From Eubacteriales bacterium (GTDB lineage Bacteria; Bacillota; Clostridia; Lachnospirales; Lachnospiraceae), in assembly GCA_030524175.1 (NCBI GenBank), contig JAUNHC010000011.1:62001-126000 (forward strand): 64,000 bases of DNA, written 5' to 3'. The notes below the pieces were generated by a model. The model did no database searches. It had not been told where the DNA came from and saw only the letters and a list, made by a program, of their open reading frames with translations. This document shows, piece by piece, positions 49,525-58,421 of the stretch. Each line of letters begins with the position of its first letter. Position 1 is the stretch's first letter. A program made the position numbers and the translations under genes.

Positions 49525-52431
49525 ATGAGGAAAAGGAGCAGATTGGCATTTGTATTGGCGGCAGTTATGGCGCTGACAGGAGTCGGGCAGTCGGCAGCCG
49601 TGTTGGGGGCGGATTTTTCTGATTCAGGCATGTATCTGGACGCGGAAGTACCTGACGGGATGACTGAAAAGGAACCATCGGAAAATCCGGAAGAGGAGCT
49701 GGTAACGGAAGATGAGTCGGCAGAGGACATCTTTACGGCGGAGCCTGAAGAGGAACTGTTTTCAGATAAGTCACCGGATGGTCTTCCGGATGATGTGACT
49801 GTTGTTGGGACTCAGATGGTTTCGGCCGCCTATGTGACCAAGGAGCAGTATGAGCAATGGTATAAGACCGGTGAATGGCCGGGCGCTGAGCAGCTCGAAA
49901 ATGTAGCGGAGGGAAGCCTGGAGGATATTTTTACTAAGCTTACAGGAATAAATAGCGGATACTGTCTCATCGGGTGCGATGAAAGCCCGGAGGGTTATTC
50001 GGATCTGGTGGTGCCGGAGGGAATGACAGTGGGAATAATGCCCTGGTATTCTATAAGGCTTCGGAGCATTACACCTAATGGGGATATTTGTCTGCGTGCG
50101 GACGTGGAAACACCTGGCACTCTGGAAATCAAGGAAGGAGGCGGAAGGGTGACCTTTGCCGACGGAGTGGTAAATGGTGAAATAGCAGGCAGAGGCAGCA
50201 ATGACACAGTGGTTTTCGCTGGTGAATGGGGACATATCGGCGGATTTCGGGGTGTGGAAAACACCATATTTATGCGGAATGCTCTTGAGATTTTTGACGG
50301 ATATGCGGAGTTTTACGATATTATAAACCTTAGTGAAAGCGACAGGAATCTAAGTATTAATGTGCAGGGCTACAAGGAGGACCGTGTCCCGGTATTTCAT
50401 AAAAACTTCGATTTCGGCAAGATTCAGGAGGGTGAGGAAGAGTGGGACGCTGGCATTGGGATTCATTATATCGAGAGCTTCGATGTACCCGAAGGTCAGG
50501 ATTGGAAATTCATCATCCCTGAGGATGGAAGCCTCGTGGCAAGATTCGAGGGGTTAAATGACAGCGATATTGTAGGCATGGCCGAAAAAATGTGGCTCGG
50601 AGGAGACAACATAGGCTACAGGATTGATGTGGACGGTACGAAGTTTACAGAAAATGATGAGAATCCGGCTTTCAACATCCACCGCTTCAAGGCCTGTGAG
50701 GGCCTGAGTGAGGAACAGGTTTATGACAGGTTTGCCACAGATTACCTGCCGGAGAGTGAATGGGAGGAGCATATCGCCAGTTCCTCAACGCTGGATAATG
50801 TAATGCGTATTATCAATGCCTCAGGTACAGACGGTTACTATTTCGTTGAGATGCCCAAGGATTATAAAATTACCGGAACACTTACCGTGCCGGAGTCTGC
50901 CAAGGGAGTAAAATACTGCAGCAGAGGCGGCGGAACCCCGGAGGAGCCCATTGCTTATTCTCCACAGGTGTCGTCCATAAGCATTCCTGCCGGGAAAAGG
51001 CTGGGACTTGTGGATTGGTCCGGAACAGGAACTCTTAATGTTACGGGAGACGGCCTGGCAGAGCTTTACAATTGCCACATGAATAAAAATGTTACGGCTG
51101 TCAATGTGCGCCTTTATGGGGGTGCGGTGAAGTCTCTGATTTGTGACAAGCTTATCTCAATTGAGAACAATTTTGCTGTGGGCGAATATCTGAAATTTAA
51201 CAACGCAGTTCTTGCAAACGTGGCGATTCTGGCAAAATCGGGCGCTTATCTGAATATGGGAGAAATTGACAACGAGGGCTGGGAAGGCGGCGGATTAACA
51301 ATCTTTTCCGAGGGTAAGGGCGGAAAATATGCCGATTTATATTTAGGAAAAGCCTTCAAGCTTGGTAAGGGTATTGATGAGCAGGGAAATACTTTTGATG
51401 CCGGACTCGCTGTATGCTGCTACGATTATGAGGCAGCCGCCAAGGCAGGAGCGGACTGTGCGCAGAATATTTATAACATGAACTTTAGTATATGGGATTC
51501 AAAGGGGGACGAAACACGGAATATTGAGGCCTTCCTGTCAGAATATGTGGACAAGGACAGAAGCCTCATGTCTTTGAGCAAAGAGGCTGCAGAGGGCCTG
51601 GGAGATAAATTAAGCCTTTTGAACTTTGTTTTCAAGAACGAACTGGTGCTTGCGCCCTCCCTGGGAGTGGTGGAGACATCCGGCAGACGTGCTCTTGAGA
51701 TCGTGTCCCATGACGGGGGCGAGCCTGTACCGTCAAAGGCTTATATTAACACGGGAGAAGCCCCGGGCAAGGAGCTTCTGACGGCCGCGGCAGTATCCGC
51801 TGTCAAGGATCAGGTTTACACAGGCAAGGCTTTGACCCCATTGGTGACAGTAAAGGTCAACGGAAAAACGCTGAAAAATAAAACGGACTACACCATATCC
51901 TATAAAAATAACAAGGCAATCGGCACAGCCACAGTAACAATCACCGGAAAAGGCAGCTACACCGGAAGTGTTAAGAAAACCTTCAATATTATACCGAAGA
52001 AGGGCGCATCCTATACAGTGAGCGGACTGAAATATAAAATCACAAAGACCGCTTCTAAAAACGGCACGGTAACAGTGACAGCTCCGTCCAAAAAGACATT
52101 TACCAGTGTTTCTGTACCGGCCACGGTAAAGATTAAGGGATATACCTTCAAGGTGACGGGAATTGCGGATAAGGCATTTAAGAGCAATACTAAGCTAAAA
52201 AAGGTAACCCTTGGGGCTAATCTGACAACGATTGGCAAGGAAGCCTTCTACGGCTGTAAGTCGCTGAAATCCATGGTCATAAACTCCAAGGTTTTGAAAA
52301 CAGTAGGAGCAAACTCGCTAAAGGGTATCCATGCAAAGGCTGTAGTTAAGGTTCCTTCCACGAAGCTTACTGCTTATAAGAAGGTACTGAAGGGCAAGGG
52401 CCAGAGCAGTTCTGTGAAAATTGTCAAATAA
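49525..52431 (+). CDS. Large secreted surface protein with Ig-like and BspA-type LRR C-terminus
   Basis: A 968-residue exported protein. ATG 49525 follows GAAGGAGGTTG. The signal peptide covers about 1-30 (LAFVLAAVMALTG...AVLGA). Next comes a Glu/Asp/Ser-rich low-complexity stretch (about 30-95) and a long beta-rich region of about 600 residues that I do not recognise. An Ig-like module lies at about 760-825 (TVKVNGKTLKNKTDYTISYK, YTGSVKKTFNI), followed by a BspA-type leucine-rich repeat (ADKAFKSNTKLKKVTLGANL, IGKEAFYGCKSLKSM). There is no LPxTG anchor. Surface binding or adhesion is likely but unproven. It stands downstream of the LRR kinase and HTH-like gene. Confidence 0.8.
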   Translation: MRKRSRLAFVLAAVMALTGVGQSAAVLGADFSDSGMYLDAEVPDGMTEKEPSENPEEELVTEDESAEDIFTAEPEEELFSDKSPDGLPDDVTVVGTQMVSAAYVTKEQYEQWYKTGEWPGAEQLENVAEGSLEDIFTKLTGINSGYCLIGCDESPEGYSDLVVPEGMTVGIMPWYSIRLRSITPNGDICLRADVETPGTLEIKEGGGRVTFADGVVNGEIAGRGSNDTVVFAGEWGHIGGFRGVENTIFMRNALEIFDGYAEFYDIINLSESDRNLSINVQGYKEDRVPVFHKNFDFGKIQEGEEEWDAGIGIHYIESFDVPEGQDWKFIIPEDGSLVARFEGLNDSDIVGMAEKMWLGGDNIGYRIDVDGTKFTENDENPAFNIHRFKACEGLSEEQVYDRFATDYLPESEWEEHIASSSTLDNVMRIINASGTDGYYFVEMPKDYKITGTLTVPESAKGVKYCSRGGGTPEEPIAYSPQVSSISIPAGKRLGLVDWSGTGTLNVTGDGLAELYNCHMNKNVTAVNVRLYGGAVKSLICDKLISIENNFAVGEYLKFNNAVLANVAILAKSGAYLNMGEIDNEGWEGGGLTIFSEGKGGKYADLYLGKAFKLGKGIDEQGNTFDAGLAVCCYDYEAAAKAGADCAQNIYNMNFSIWDSKGDETRNIEAFLSEYVDKDRSLMSLSKEAAEGLGDKLSLLNFVFKNELVLAPSLGVVETSGRRALEIVSHDGGEPVPSKAYINTGEAPGKELLTAAAVSAVKDQVYTGKALTPLVTVKVNGKTLKNKTDYTISYKNNKAIGTATVTITGKGSYTGSVKKTFNIIPKKGASYTVSGLKYKITKTASKNGTVTVTAPSKKTFTSVSVPATVKIKGYTFKVTGIADKAFKSNTKLKKVTLGANLTTIGKEAFYGCKSLKSMVINSKVLKTVGANSLKGIHAKAVVKVPSTKLTAYKKVLKGKGQSSSVKIVK

Positions 52432-52442
52432 TCTTTTTGGGA

Positions 52443-52485
52443 GGAAAGCAGCCCCGGCCAGTCAAAATTGTCCGGGGCTGCTTCC
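52443..52485 (+). terminator. Intrinsic terminator after the large secreted protein gene
   Basis: GGAAAGCAGCCCCGG pairs with CCGGGGCTGCTTCC, a GC-rich stem of about 14 bp with a 14-base loop. Only TTGTG follows, so the T-tract is weak. Confidence 0.65.
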
Positions 52486-52512
52486 TTGTGATCAGAATCT
52501 AAAGTTTTTTAC

Positions 52513-52541
52513 TTGACAAGAATGGTACTTTTCGATATAAT
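52513..52541 (+). promoter_or_regulatory. Consensus sigmaA promoter for greA-lysS
   Basis: TTGACA (52513-52518) and TATAAT (52536-52541) match consensus fully at 17-base spacing. The leader to greA is about 100 bases. Strong constitutive expression is expected. Confidence 0.85.
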
Positions 52542-52647
52542 ACAGGAATTGTGAATATCCTAGAATATTTCTACCCTTTTTTAGGTAAGATGTATCTGGG
52601 AGTGATGTCCTATTGCAAAATCCGGATGTTGAAAGGGAGTAAGGTAA

Positions 52648-53130
52648 ATGGAAGAGAAGAAAAACTTACTAACTTATGCAGGCCTTAAGAAATTAGAAGA
52701 AGAGCTGCATGATTTAAAGGTAGTAAAAAGAAAAGAAGTGGCAGAGAAAATCAAGGAAGCCAGAGAACAGGGCGACCTGTCTGAGAACGCGGAGTACGAT
52801 GCAGCAAAAGACGAGCAGAGAGATATCGAAGCACGTATCGAAGAAATTGAGAAAATCCTTAAAAATGCCGAGGTTGTGGTGGAGGACGAAGTAGATCTGG
52901 ACAAAATCAGCGTCGGCTGTAAGGTTAAAGTACATGATTATGAATTCGAGGAAGACATTGAATTTAAAATCGTAGGCTCTACAGAGGCCAACAGTCTGGA
53001 AGGAAAGATTTCCAACGAATCTCCGGTAGGAAAGGCCCTGATCGGCGCTCACACCGGCGATGACGTGGAGATAGAAATGCCCTCAGGCATCATGAGATAT
53101 AAAGTTCTGGAAATCCAGAGAAACGTATAA
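52648..53130 (+). CDS. greA: Transcription elongation factor GreA
   Basis: Rescues backtracked RNA polymerase by stimulating transcript cleavage. It is a 160-residue protein with an N-terminal coiled-coil (about 10-80). The tip carries the acidic residues DLSENAEYDAAKDEQ that work in the polymerase secondary channel. The C-terminal FKBP-like domain contains ISNESPVGKALIG and EIEMPSG. The start follows GAAAGGGAGTAAGGTAA. It precedes lysS by 25 bases, a common Firmicute pairing. Confidence 0.96.
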   Translation: MEEKKNLLTYAGLKKLEEELHDLKVVKRKEVAEKIKEAREQGDLSENAEYDAAKDEQRDIEARIEEIEKILKNAEVVVEDEVDLDKISVGCKVKVHDYEFEEDIEFKIVGSTEANSLEGKISNESPVGKALIGAHTGDDVEIEMPSGIMRYKVLEIQRNV

Positions 53131-53155
53131 ATATTTAATTTAAGGAGGCACGAAA

Positions 53156-55090
53156 GTGGCAGAACAGAAGAAGCAGGAGCAGGATTTAAACCAGTTGCTG
53201 AAGGTCCGCCGTGAGAAGCTGGCAGATTTGCAGGCAAACGGCAAGGATCCTTTTAAGATTGTAAAATACGATGTTACCCATCACAGCCAGGAAATCAAAG
53301 ACCATTTTGATGAATTGGAAGGCCAGTCCGTAGTTATCGCCGGACGTATGATGTCCAAACGTGTCATGGGAAAAGCTTCTTTTTGCCATGTACAGGATTT
53401 ACAGGGAACCATGCAGTCCTACGTGGCAAGAGACAACCTTGGGGAAGAAGCATATAAAGACTTCAAGAAGCTGGACGTAGGGGATATCATAGGTATCGAG
53501 GGTGAAGTTTTCAAGACCAAAACAGGCGAAATCTCCATCCATGCTGCCAGGGTGACACTGTTATCCAAGAGCCTTCAGGTTCTTCCTGAGAAATTCCATG
53601 GACTGACAAACACAGATACCCGTTACCGTCAAAGATATGTGGATTTGATTATGAATCCCGAGGTAAAGGATACCTTTATCAAGCGTTCCAGGATATTAAG
53701 CGCCATCCGCAGATATCTGGACGGACAGGGCTTCATGGAGGTTGAGACTCCCATGTTGGTTGCAAACGCTGGAGGAGCTGCTGCAAGACCCTTCGAGACA
53801 CATTTCAATGCTCTCGATGAGGACTTCAAGCTTCGTATTTCTCTTGAATTATATCTGAAGAGACTGATTGTAGGCGGACTTGAAAGAGTATACGAAATCG
53901 GACGTGTATTCCGTAATGAGGGGCTTGACACCCGTCATAACCCGGAATTCACCCTGATGGAGCTTTACCAGGCCTACACCGACTACCACGGCATGATGGA
54001 TCTGACAGAGAACCTTTACCGCTTTGTGGCACAGGAGGTTCTTGGCACCACTACGATCACCTACAACGGTGTAGAGATGGATCTGGGCAAACCATTCGAG
54101 CGCATTACCATGGTTGACGCAGTGAAGAAATATGCAAATATAGATTTCAATGAGATCAAGACTGACGAAGAGGCTAAGGCTCTGGCGGACGAGCATCACA
54201 TTGAATATGAATCCAGACATAAGAAGGGCGATATCTTAAGCATGTTCTTTGAGGAATATGTGGAAGAGCATCTCATACAGCCTACCTTTGTTATGGATCA
54301 TCCTGTAGAGATTTCACCTCTGACCAAGAAGAAACCGGACAATCCCGATTATACTGAGAGATTTGAGTTCTTTATGAACGGCTGGGAGATGGCAAACGCT
54401 TACTCAGAGCTGAATGACCCCATTGACCAGAGAGAACGCTTCAAAGCTCAGGAAGCACTGCTGGCTCAGGGAGATGAGGAAGCAAACACTACAGATGAGG
54501 ACTTCCTCAATGCTCTTGAGGTTGGAATGCCGCCTACAGGTGGAATTGGATTTGGTATTGACCGTATGTGCATGCTGCTGACGGATTCGGCAGCGATCAG
54601 GGACGTACTGTTATTCCCGACCATGAAGTCTTTAGAGAAAAATGATAGTGCAAAGAAAGCAGAAAAAGCAGTTTCTGCAGAAGTAAAAACAGAGGAAAAG
54701 CCTGCAGCAAAAATTGATTTTTCCAATGTAAAGATTGAACCGCTTTTTGAGGAAATGATAGATTTTGACACTTTCAGCAAGTCTGATTACCGTGCAGTCA
54801 AGATCCTTGCATGTGAAGCTGTACCCAAGAGTAAGAAGCTCTTAAAATTCACTCTGGACGACGGTGTTCGCAAAGATCGGGTAATTTTAAGCGGTATTCA
54901 CGAGTATTATGAGCCGGAAGAACTGGTTGGAAAGACAGCGATTGCTATTGTAAACCTGCCGCCAAGGAACATGATGGGCATTGAGTCCGAAGGTATGCTG
55001 ATCAGTGCAGTACATGAGGAAGACGGAAGAGAAGGATTGAATCTGCTCATGGTAGATGACAGAATTCCGGCAGGAGCGAAGCTGTACTAA
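53156..55090 (+). CDS. lysS: Lysyl-tRNA synthetase with fused C-terminal tRNA-binding domain
   Basis: Charges tRNA-Lys. Of 644 residues, about 1-495 are a normal class II LysRS: an OB anticodon domain, motif 2 [15 protein letters not shown] near 255 and motif 3 [13 protein letters not shown] near 460. A Lys/Ala/Glu-rich linker (about 497-516) leads to an extra module of about 125 residues ([36 protein letters not shown]). This is of the EMAP/Arc1p/MetG-C type OB tRNA-binding domain. Most LysRS proteins end near 500 residues, so the fusion is notable. The GTG start follows AAGGAGGCACGAAA. It shares the greA promoter. Confidence 0.94.
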   Translation: MAEQKKQEQDLNQLLKVRREKLADLQANGKDPFKIVKYDVTHHSQEIKDHFDELEGQSVVIAGRMMSKRVMGKASFCHVQDLQGTMQSYVARDNLGEEAYKDFKKLDVGDIIGIEGEVFKTKTGEISIHAARVTLLSKSLQVLPEKFHGLTNTDTRYRQRYVDLIMNPEVKDTFIKRSRILSAIRRYLDGQGFMEVETPMLVANAGGAAARPFETHFNALDEDFKLRISLELYLKRLIVGGLERVYEIGRVFRNEGLDTRHNPEFTLMELYQAYTDYHGMMDLTENLYRFVAQEVLGTTTITYNGVEMDLGKPFERITMVDAVKKYANIDFNEIKTDEEAKALADEHHIEYESRHKKGDILSMFFEEYVEEHLIQPTFVMDHPVEISPLTKKKPDNPDYTERFEFFMNGWEMANAYSELNDPIDQRERFKAQEALLAQGDEEANTTDEDFLNALEVGMPPTGGIGFGIDRMCMLLTDSAAIRDVLLFPTMKSLEKNDSAKKAEKAVSAEVKTEEKPAAKIDFSNVKIEPLFEEMIDFDTFSKSDYRAVKILACEAVPKSKKLLKFTLDDGVRKDRVILSGIHEYYEPEELVGKTAIAIVNLPPRNMMGIESEGMLISAVHEEDGREGLNLLMVDDRIPAGAKLY

Positions 55091-55217
55091 GGTTTTATTA
55101 AAAGTCAAAATGTAGGCTTTTGGTTGTATAGTACGACAAAATAAAATTCCTTAACGGGTATTATTAAGTGATATTAAATTGCCCGCGTAAAAGAAAATCC
55201 ATATTTCGTATTGTGAG

Positions 55218-55258
55218 GACGCTTTTCTAGAAGTAATTTTAGAAAAGCGTCTTTTTTT
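55218..55258 (+). terminator. Intrinsic terminator downstream of lysS
   Basis: GACGCTTTTCTA (55218-55229) and TAGAAAAGCGTC (55240-55251) pair perfectly, followed by a run of seven T. It ends the greA-lysS transcript about 130 bases after the lysS stop. The stretch between them holds nothing recognised. Confidence 0.92.
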
Positions 55259-55363
55259 GGTCATCTATTTTTTGAAATAGTTCTATTAACTGAATTAAAT
55301 GTGCAAAGAATAAAGAGGCGTTATCCCTTTGATTGTTTTATCTAAATCAGGAGGTTGTGATTT

Positions 55364-55483
55364 ATGCTAAAGATCAGAGTGCAGGGAACAGTGGGAGATA
55401 TTTAGTGGTTTAGAAGGTTCCTGGAGAAGCATACGGAAATCTATAATTTGTTGAAGCGAATATCGGATATAAAGAATGAATGA
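55364..55483 (+). pseudogene. Small gene interrupted by an in-frame TAG
   Basis: AGGAGGTTGTGATTT precedes ATG 55364. The frame reads MLKIRVQGTVGDI, then TAG (55403-55405), then continues WFRRFLEKHTEIYNLLKRIS to TGA 55481-55483. Read through the TAG it gives a 39-residue product that loosely resembles small DUF3970-type proteins. A good ribosome binding site and sensible codons on both sides of the stop point to a recently inactivated small gene. A 13-residue peptide is the alternative. Confidence 0.5.
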
Positions 55484-55536
55484 AAATAATTCTATTCGTC
55501 ATTGTTTGTGATCATCAGTACGGTAAACTCCTTATA

Positions 55537-55565
55537 TTGGAATTGATATTTAAGTGTGATATACT
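55537..55565 (+). promoter_or_regulatory. Promoter for the secreted LRR protein gene
   Basis: TTGGAA (55537-55542) and TATACT (55560-55565) are 17 bases apart, with a TGA extension before the -10. The start codon is 49 bases further on. Confidence 0.6.
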
Positions 55566-55613
55566 ATGACTATAACCACATAGTGATAGATTGATAGTAA
55601 AGGAGGAAGTAGC

Positions 55614-57305
55614 ATGAAACGAAAAATGTTTGTTTTGACAATGATTCTCTGTTTAACTGTCGGAACCACATCTGTTACCTGGGGGGAGGCATTTACAGAT
55701 GAAACTACGTTGGAAGAGTTTTCTGCTGGAACAGTTTTCGAAACAGAGTTGGAGACAGAAGAGTTTTCTGATGGAAGTGCTTCACAGGAAGAACCTAATG
55801 TTAGCGATGAGGAAATTAAAGAGCTGGAGGATGGAAAACTTGAAGCAAATGGGGTCATCTATCAATATGAAGCGGAAACAGATTCTTATGTGATTGTAGG
55901 CGGAACCGGGCAGCAGACAATTAAACTGCGAAATGATATTAATGGAAAAAAAGCTACAGAGATCGCACCAAGAGCTTTTTATCAGGATAGGGTGTTAGAG
56001 AATATTGAGGGCAGGTACATAGGAAGGGTAGGAGAGAGTGCTTTCGAAGGTTGTACTCAATTAAAAAATATGCCAACTGTAGAAGAGTATGTGGGAAAAA
56101 ATGCCTTTAATGGTTGTGAGAATTTAACAATAGTCAATTTAGCTGACAGATGCTATGTAAGCAGCGGTGCTTTTTGCAACTGCCCGCGTTTGATCCGTAT
56201 GAGTATGTATTATCTGCGTCAAGGGGATGAAGATGCTTTTGATGCAGATAATAAAATTGTAGCCTATCTAGAGGACGGTGCAGGTGTCGATACAGAGGCG
56301 CATTGGGGGATCCGCTATTCTATCCCTTTGGACGATCCGGACAGCGATTATTATCATCAGATCGGTCACACAGAATATATAGAGGGATTTTTAGTTAACT
56401 GCAGTGAAGAAGCCCAGGGAAACATTTACATAGAGAGCGAAGTTCCGAGAGCTGGAGTTATAAGAACGATCGGAAGAAATGCATTCTATAGCTGTGAAGG
56501 AATAACCAGCATATATATTCCGGATACAGTAACGACTATTGAGACAAAGGCATTCAACAGATGTGAAGGTTTGAACAGAGTGGAGATTCCTTCCAGTGTG
56601 ACGGAGATTGCAGAAGACGCATTTACCGGCTGTTCAAATGTAGTTATCTACACCTCTGAGGGAAGTTATGCAGAGCAATTTGCAAAAACCTACGGGATTT
56701 CTTGTATTACAGAAAAGAATCTAGCAGTTCCGGCAGCACCGTCTTATAAAAAAGTTACTGGAAATGTTGCTGCAGCAAGCTTAAAGGCAGTAAAAGGAGC
56801 TGAAGGATATCAAGTCATTATTGGATATAAGGACTGTGATAAAAATGGAAAATTCTGGCAGAGTAAAGATACGAAAAGTTTGACAGTAAGCTTTGATCAC
56901 GTAAGACAAGGTACATTCTATTCCTACGTAAGGGCATACAAAACAGAAAACGGAGAGAAGATATACTCTGATTGGTCTGATGGAAGCGCCGTATATGTAC
57001 AGGCTTTTACCCCGTCAACACCTAAGTTTAATGGGATCACCGTATCCGGCTCAACAGTAACCGTAGATATGCGTTGCGCCAAGAACTGGACAGGCTATGA
57101 TGTGGTTCTCGGAAAGTCAAAAAATTCTATACAGCCAACCAATTATGCTTATATTGCCAAGAATCAGAAGAGCGGTCGCGTAGTATTTAAAAATGTAAAA
57201 AAAGGTACTTATTACGTAGGAGCACATACTTTCAACCGTACTGGAACTACCAGCGCAAAAGTATTCAGCCAGTGGTCTAATATAAGAAAAATCACCATAA
57301 AATAA
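55614..57305 (+). CDS. Secreted BspA-like leucine-rich-repeat protein with Fn3-like modules
   Basis: A 563-residue exported protein. The start follows AAAGGAGGAAGTAGC. The signal peptide is about 1-24 and is followed by an acidic, Phe/Glu/Thr-rich stretch (about 25-70). Two clusters of LRR_5 (BspA/TpLRR) repeats are visible: RVGESAFEGCTQLKN with VGKNAFNGCENLTIV, and IGRNAFYSCEGITSIYIPD with IETKAFNRCEGLNRVEIPS and IAEDAFTGCSNVVIY. The C-terminal 190 residues look like two fibronectin-III-like beta domains (AEGYQVIIGYKDCDKNGKFW; GYDVVLGKSKNS). No cell-wall anchor signal is seen. A host- or mucin-binding role is possible. It resembles the architecture of the protein at 49525. Confidence 0.82.
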   Translation: MKRKMFVLTMILCLTVGTTSVTWGEAFTDETTLEEFSAGTVFETELETEEFSDGSASQEEPNVSDEEIKELEDGKLEANGVIYQYEAETDSYVIVGGTGQQTIKLRNDINGKKATEIAPRAFYQDRVLENIEGRYIGRVGESAFEGCTQLKNMPTVEEYVGKNAFNGCENLTIVNLADRCYVSSGAFCNCPRLIRMSMYYLRQGDEDAFDADNKIVAYLEDGAGVDTEAHWGIRYSIPLDDPDSDYYHQIGHTEYIEGFLVNCSEEAQGNIYIESEVPRAGVIRTIGRNAFYSCEGITSIYIPDTVTTIETKAFNRCEGLNRVEIPSSVTEIAEDAFTGCSNVVIYTSEGSYAEQFAKTYGISCITEKNLAVPAAPSYKKVTGNVAAASLKAVKGAEGYQVIIGYKDCDKNGKFWQSKDTKSLTVSFDHVRQGTFYSYVRAYKTENGEKIYSDWSDGSAVYVQAFTPSTPKFNGITVSGSTVTVDMRCAKNWTGYDVVLGKSKNSIQPTNYAYIAKNQKSGRVVFKNVKKGTYYVGAHTFNRTGTTSAKVFSQWSNIRKITIK

Positions 57306-57477
57306 TAGGGATCCCATTGTTGTAATACAAAAGGAACCTGCAAGGAGAGAATATATTTAGATAAAAAGAGTATTTAAATCCGTAAGTAGATAGCAGAGTT
57401 TAATAAAATCCATAGTTGATTTTTATGAAAAATGGTAATTACTTATTACCAGTCCGATCCAAGCGAACAGATTGATC

Positions 57478-57524
57478 AGGGCACTTTTTGAAAGAGAAAA
57501 ACTTTCAAAAGGTGCCCTTTTATG
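57478..57524 (+). terminator. Intrinsic terminator after the secreted LRR protein gene
   Basis: AGGGCAC and TTTTGAAAG on the left pair with CTTTCAAAA and GTGCCCT on the right, followed by TTTTA. It lies about 170 bases after the stop. The spacer between holds only a small GGTAAT/ATTACC hairpin. Confidence 0.85.
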
Positions 57525-57588
57525 CTGCAGAAAAACAACCCACTGCTGTGCCGGGGAGGTAAGGTTTTAGCGATGATGTGGTTCCGGG

Positions 57589-58221
57589 CTATTCAAGTTC
57601 TCCCGGGAGGTGTTTTATAAAGATTTTCATCAGCAGGGATGAATTAAAATAAGCAAGCAGGCTGAAGCCGATAAAGAACCAGAATGTGATGAGGACACCG
57701 AACCATTGGGGTATTAATATGGTTACAAGTACAGGGATACCTATAGCCAGGAGCATCAAAAGGGTTATATGCAGGTACGCAGAAGCGAAGATTATGGCAT
57801 TCCGCATCAGGTTTTTCACCGTATTATCAAAAGCGGCTATGACAGCGAAAATATACAGGGTAATGACTGCCATCAGAATAAGTACGGCAATGTTGAAAAC
57901 GATAGCGCTGAAAGCCATGCCGGAGTGAGATTGGCGAAGAATCAGGATGTTTGTCACTGCCAGAGCTGTGACTGCAAGAATCCCCAGCCAGACATAGGTG
58001 CTTTGCTTAAAATTACTTTTGAAAGAAGAACAAAAGCTGTGTACGGCAGATGAAGAAGTTCCTTTTGCCATTTTTAATGTAGTGTAATATAGAGATGTCA
58101 GTGCGTCACCGATGGTGATGATGGGGATGCAGGAGATTATAAAAAGCAGATTAACCAGGATGAGATCTCCAAATCTGCCCAGCAGAATACCTAATGGGCT
58201 GTCGTTATCAAATAATTTCAT
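57589..58221 (-). CDS. YesL-family (DUF624) membrane protein
   Basis: A 210-residue polytopic membrane protein with about five helices. It starts MKLFDNDSPLGILLGRFGDLILVN, the typical YesL opening, and contains CIPIITIGDALTSLYYTTLKM. ATG 58221 (minus strand) follows AAGGAAGG; a TTG two codons earlier is possible. YesL genes are usually found beside oligosaccharide ABC transporters and YesMN systems. Here it is divergent from the MalE-type binding-protein gene. No biochemical role is established to my knowledge. Confidence 0.85.
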   Translation of the reverse strand: MKLFDNDSPLGILLGRFGDLILVNLLFIISCIPIITIGDALTSLYYTTLKMAKGTSSSAVHSFCSSFKSNFKQSTYVWLGILAVTALAVTNILILRQSHSGMAFSAIVFNIAVLILMAVITLYIFAVIAAFDNTVKNLMRNAIIFASAYLHITLLMLLAIGIPVLVTILIPQWFGVLITFWFFIGFSLLAYFNSSLLMKIFIKHLPGELE

Positions 58222-58329
58222 ATACAAATTACCTTCCTTTTCGGTTCTTATAATCAGGAGTATAGTTAAAATATACTAAAAAATCAATGATATATGGCTG
58301 AAAAATGTCATTTCGCCATGCGATTCTCA

Positions 58330-58360
58330 CATTTTACCATTTTCTCCTTAGGGTAAAATG
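58330..58360. promoter_or_regulatory. Perfect inverted repeat upstream of the oligosaccharide transporter
   Basis: CATTTTACC (58330-58338) and GGTAAAATG (58352-58360) are perfect inverted copies separated by 13 bases, in the divergent yesL/transporter control region. They may be a dimeric regulator site or a leader hairpin. The spacing of half-site centres (about 22 bases) equals two helical turns. Confidence 0.5.
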
Positions 58361-58421
58361 CAGTAAAGTGATACTACGATTTAGTAAAAAGCATGCAACA
58401 AGGACAAGGAGGAAAGAAATT

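Noticed and set aside
55403-55405. TAG as a pyrrolysine codon
   Set aside because: No pyl genes are seen, and neighbouring genes use stops normally. A nonsense mutation is simpler.
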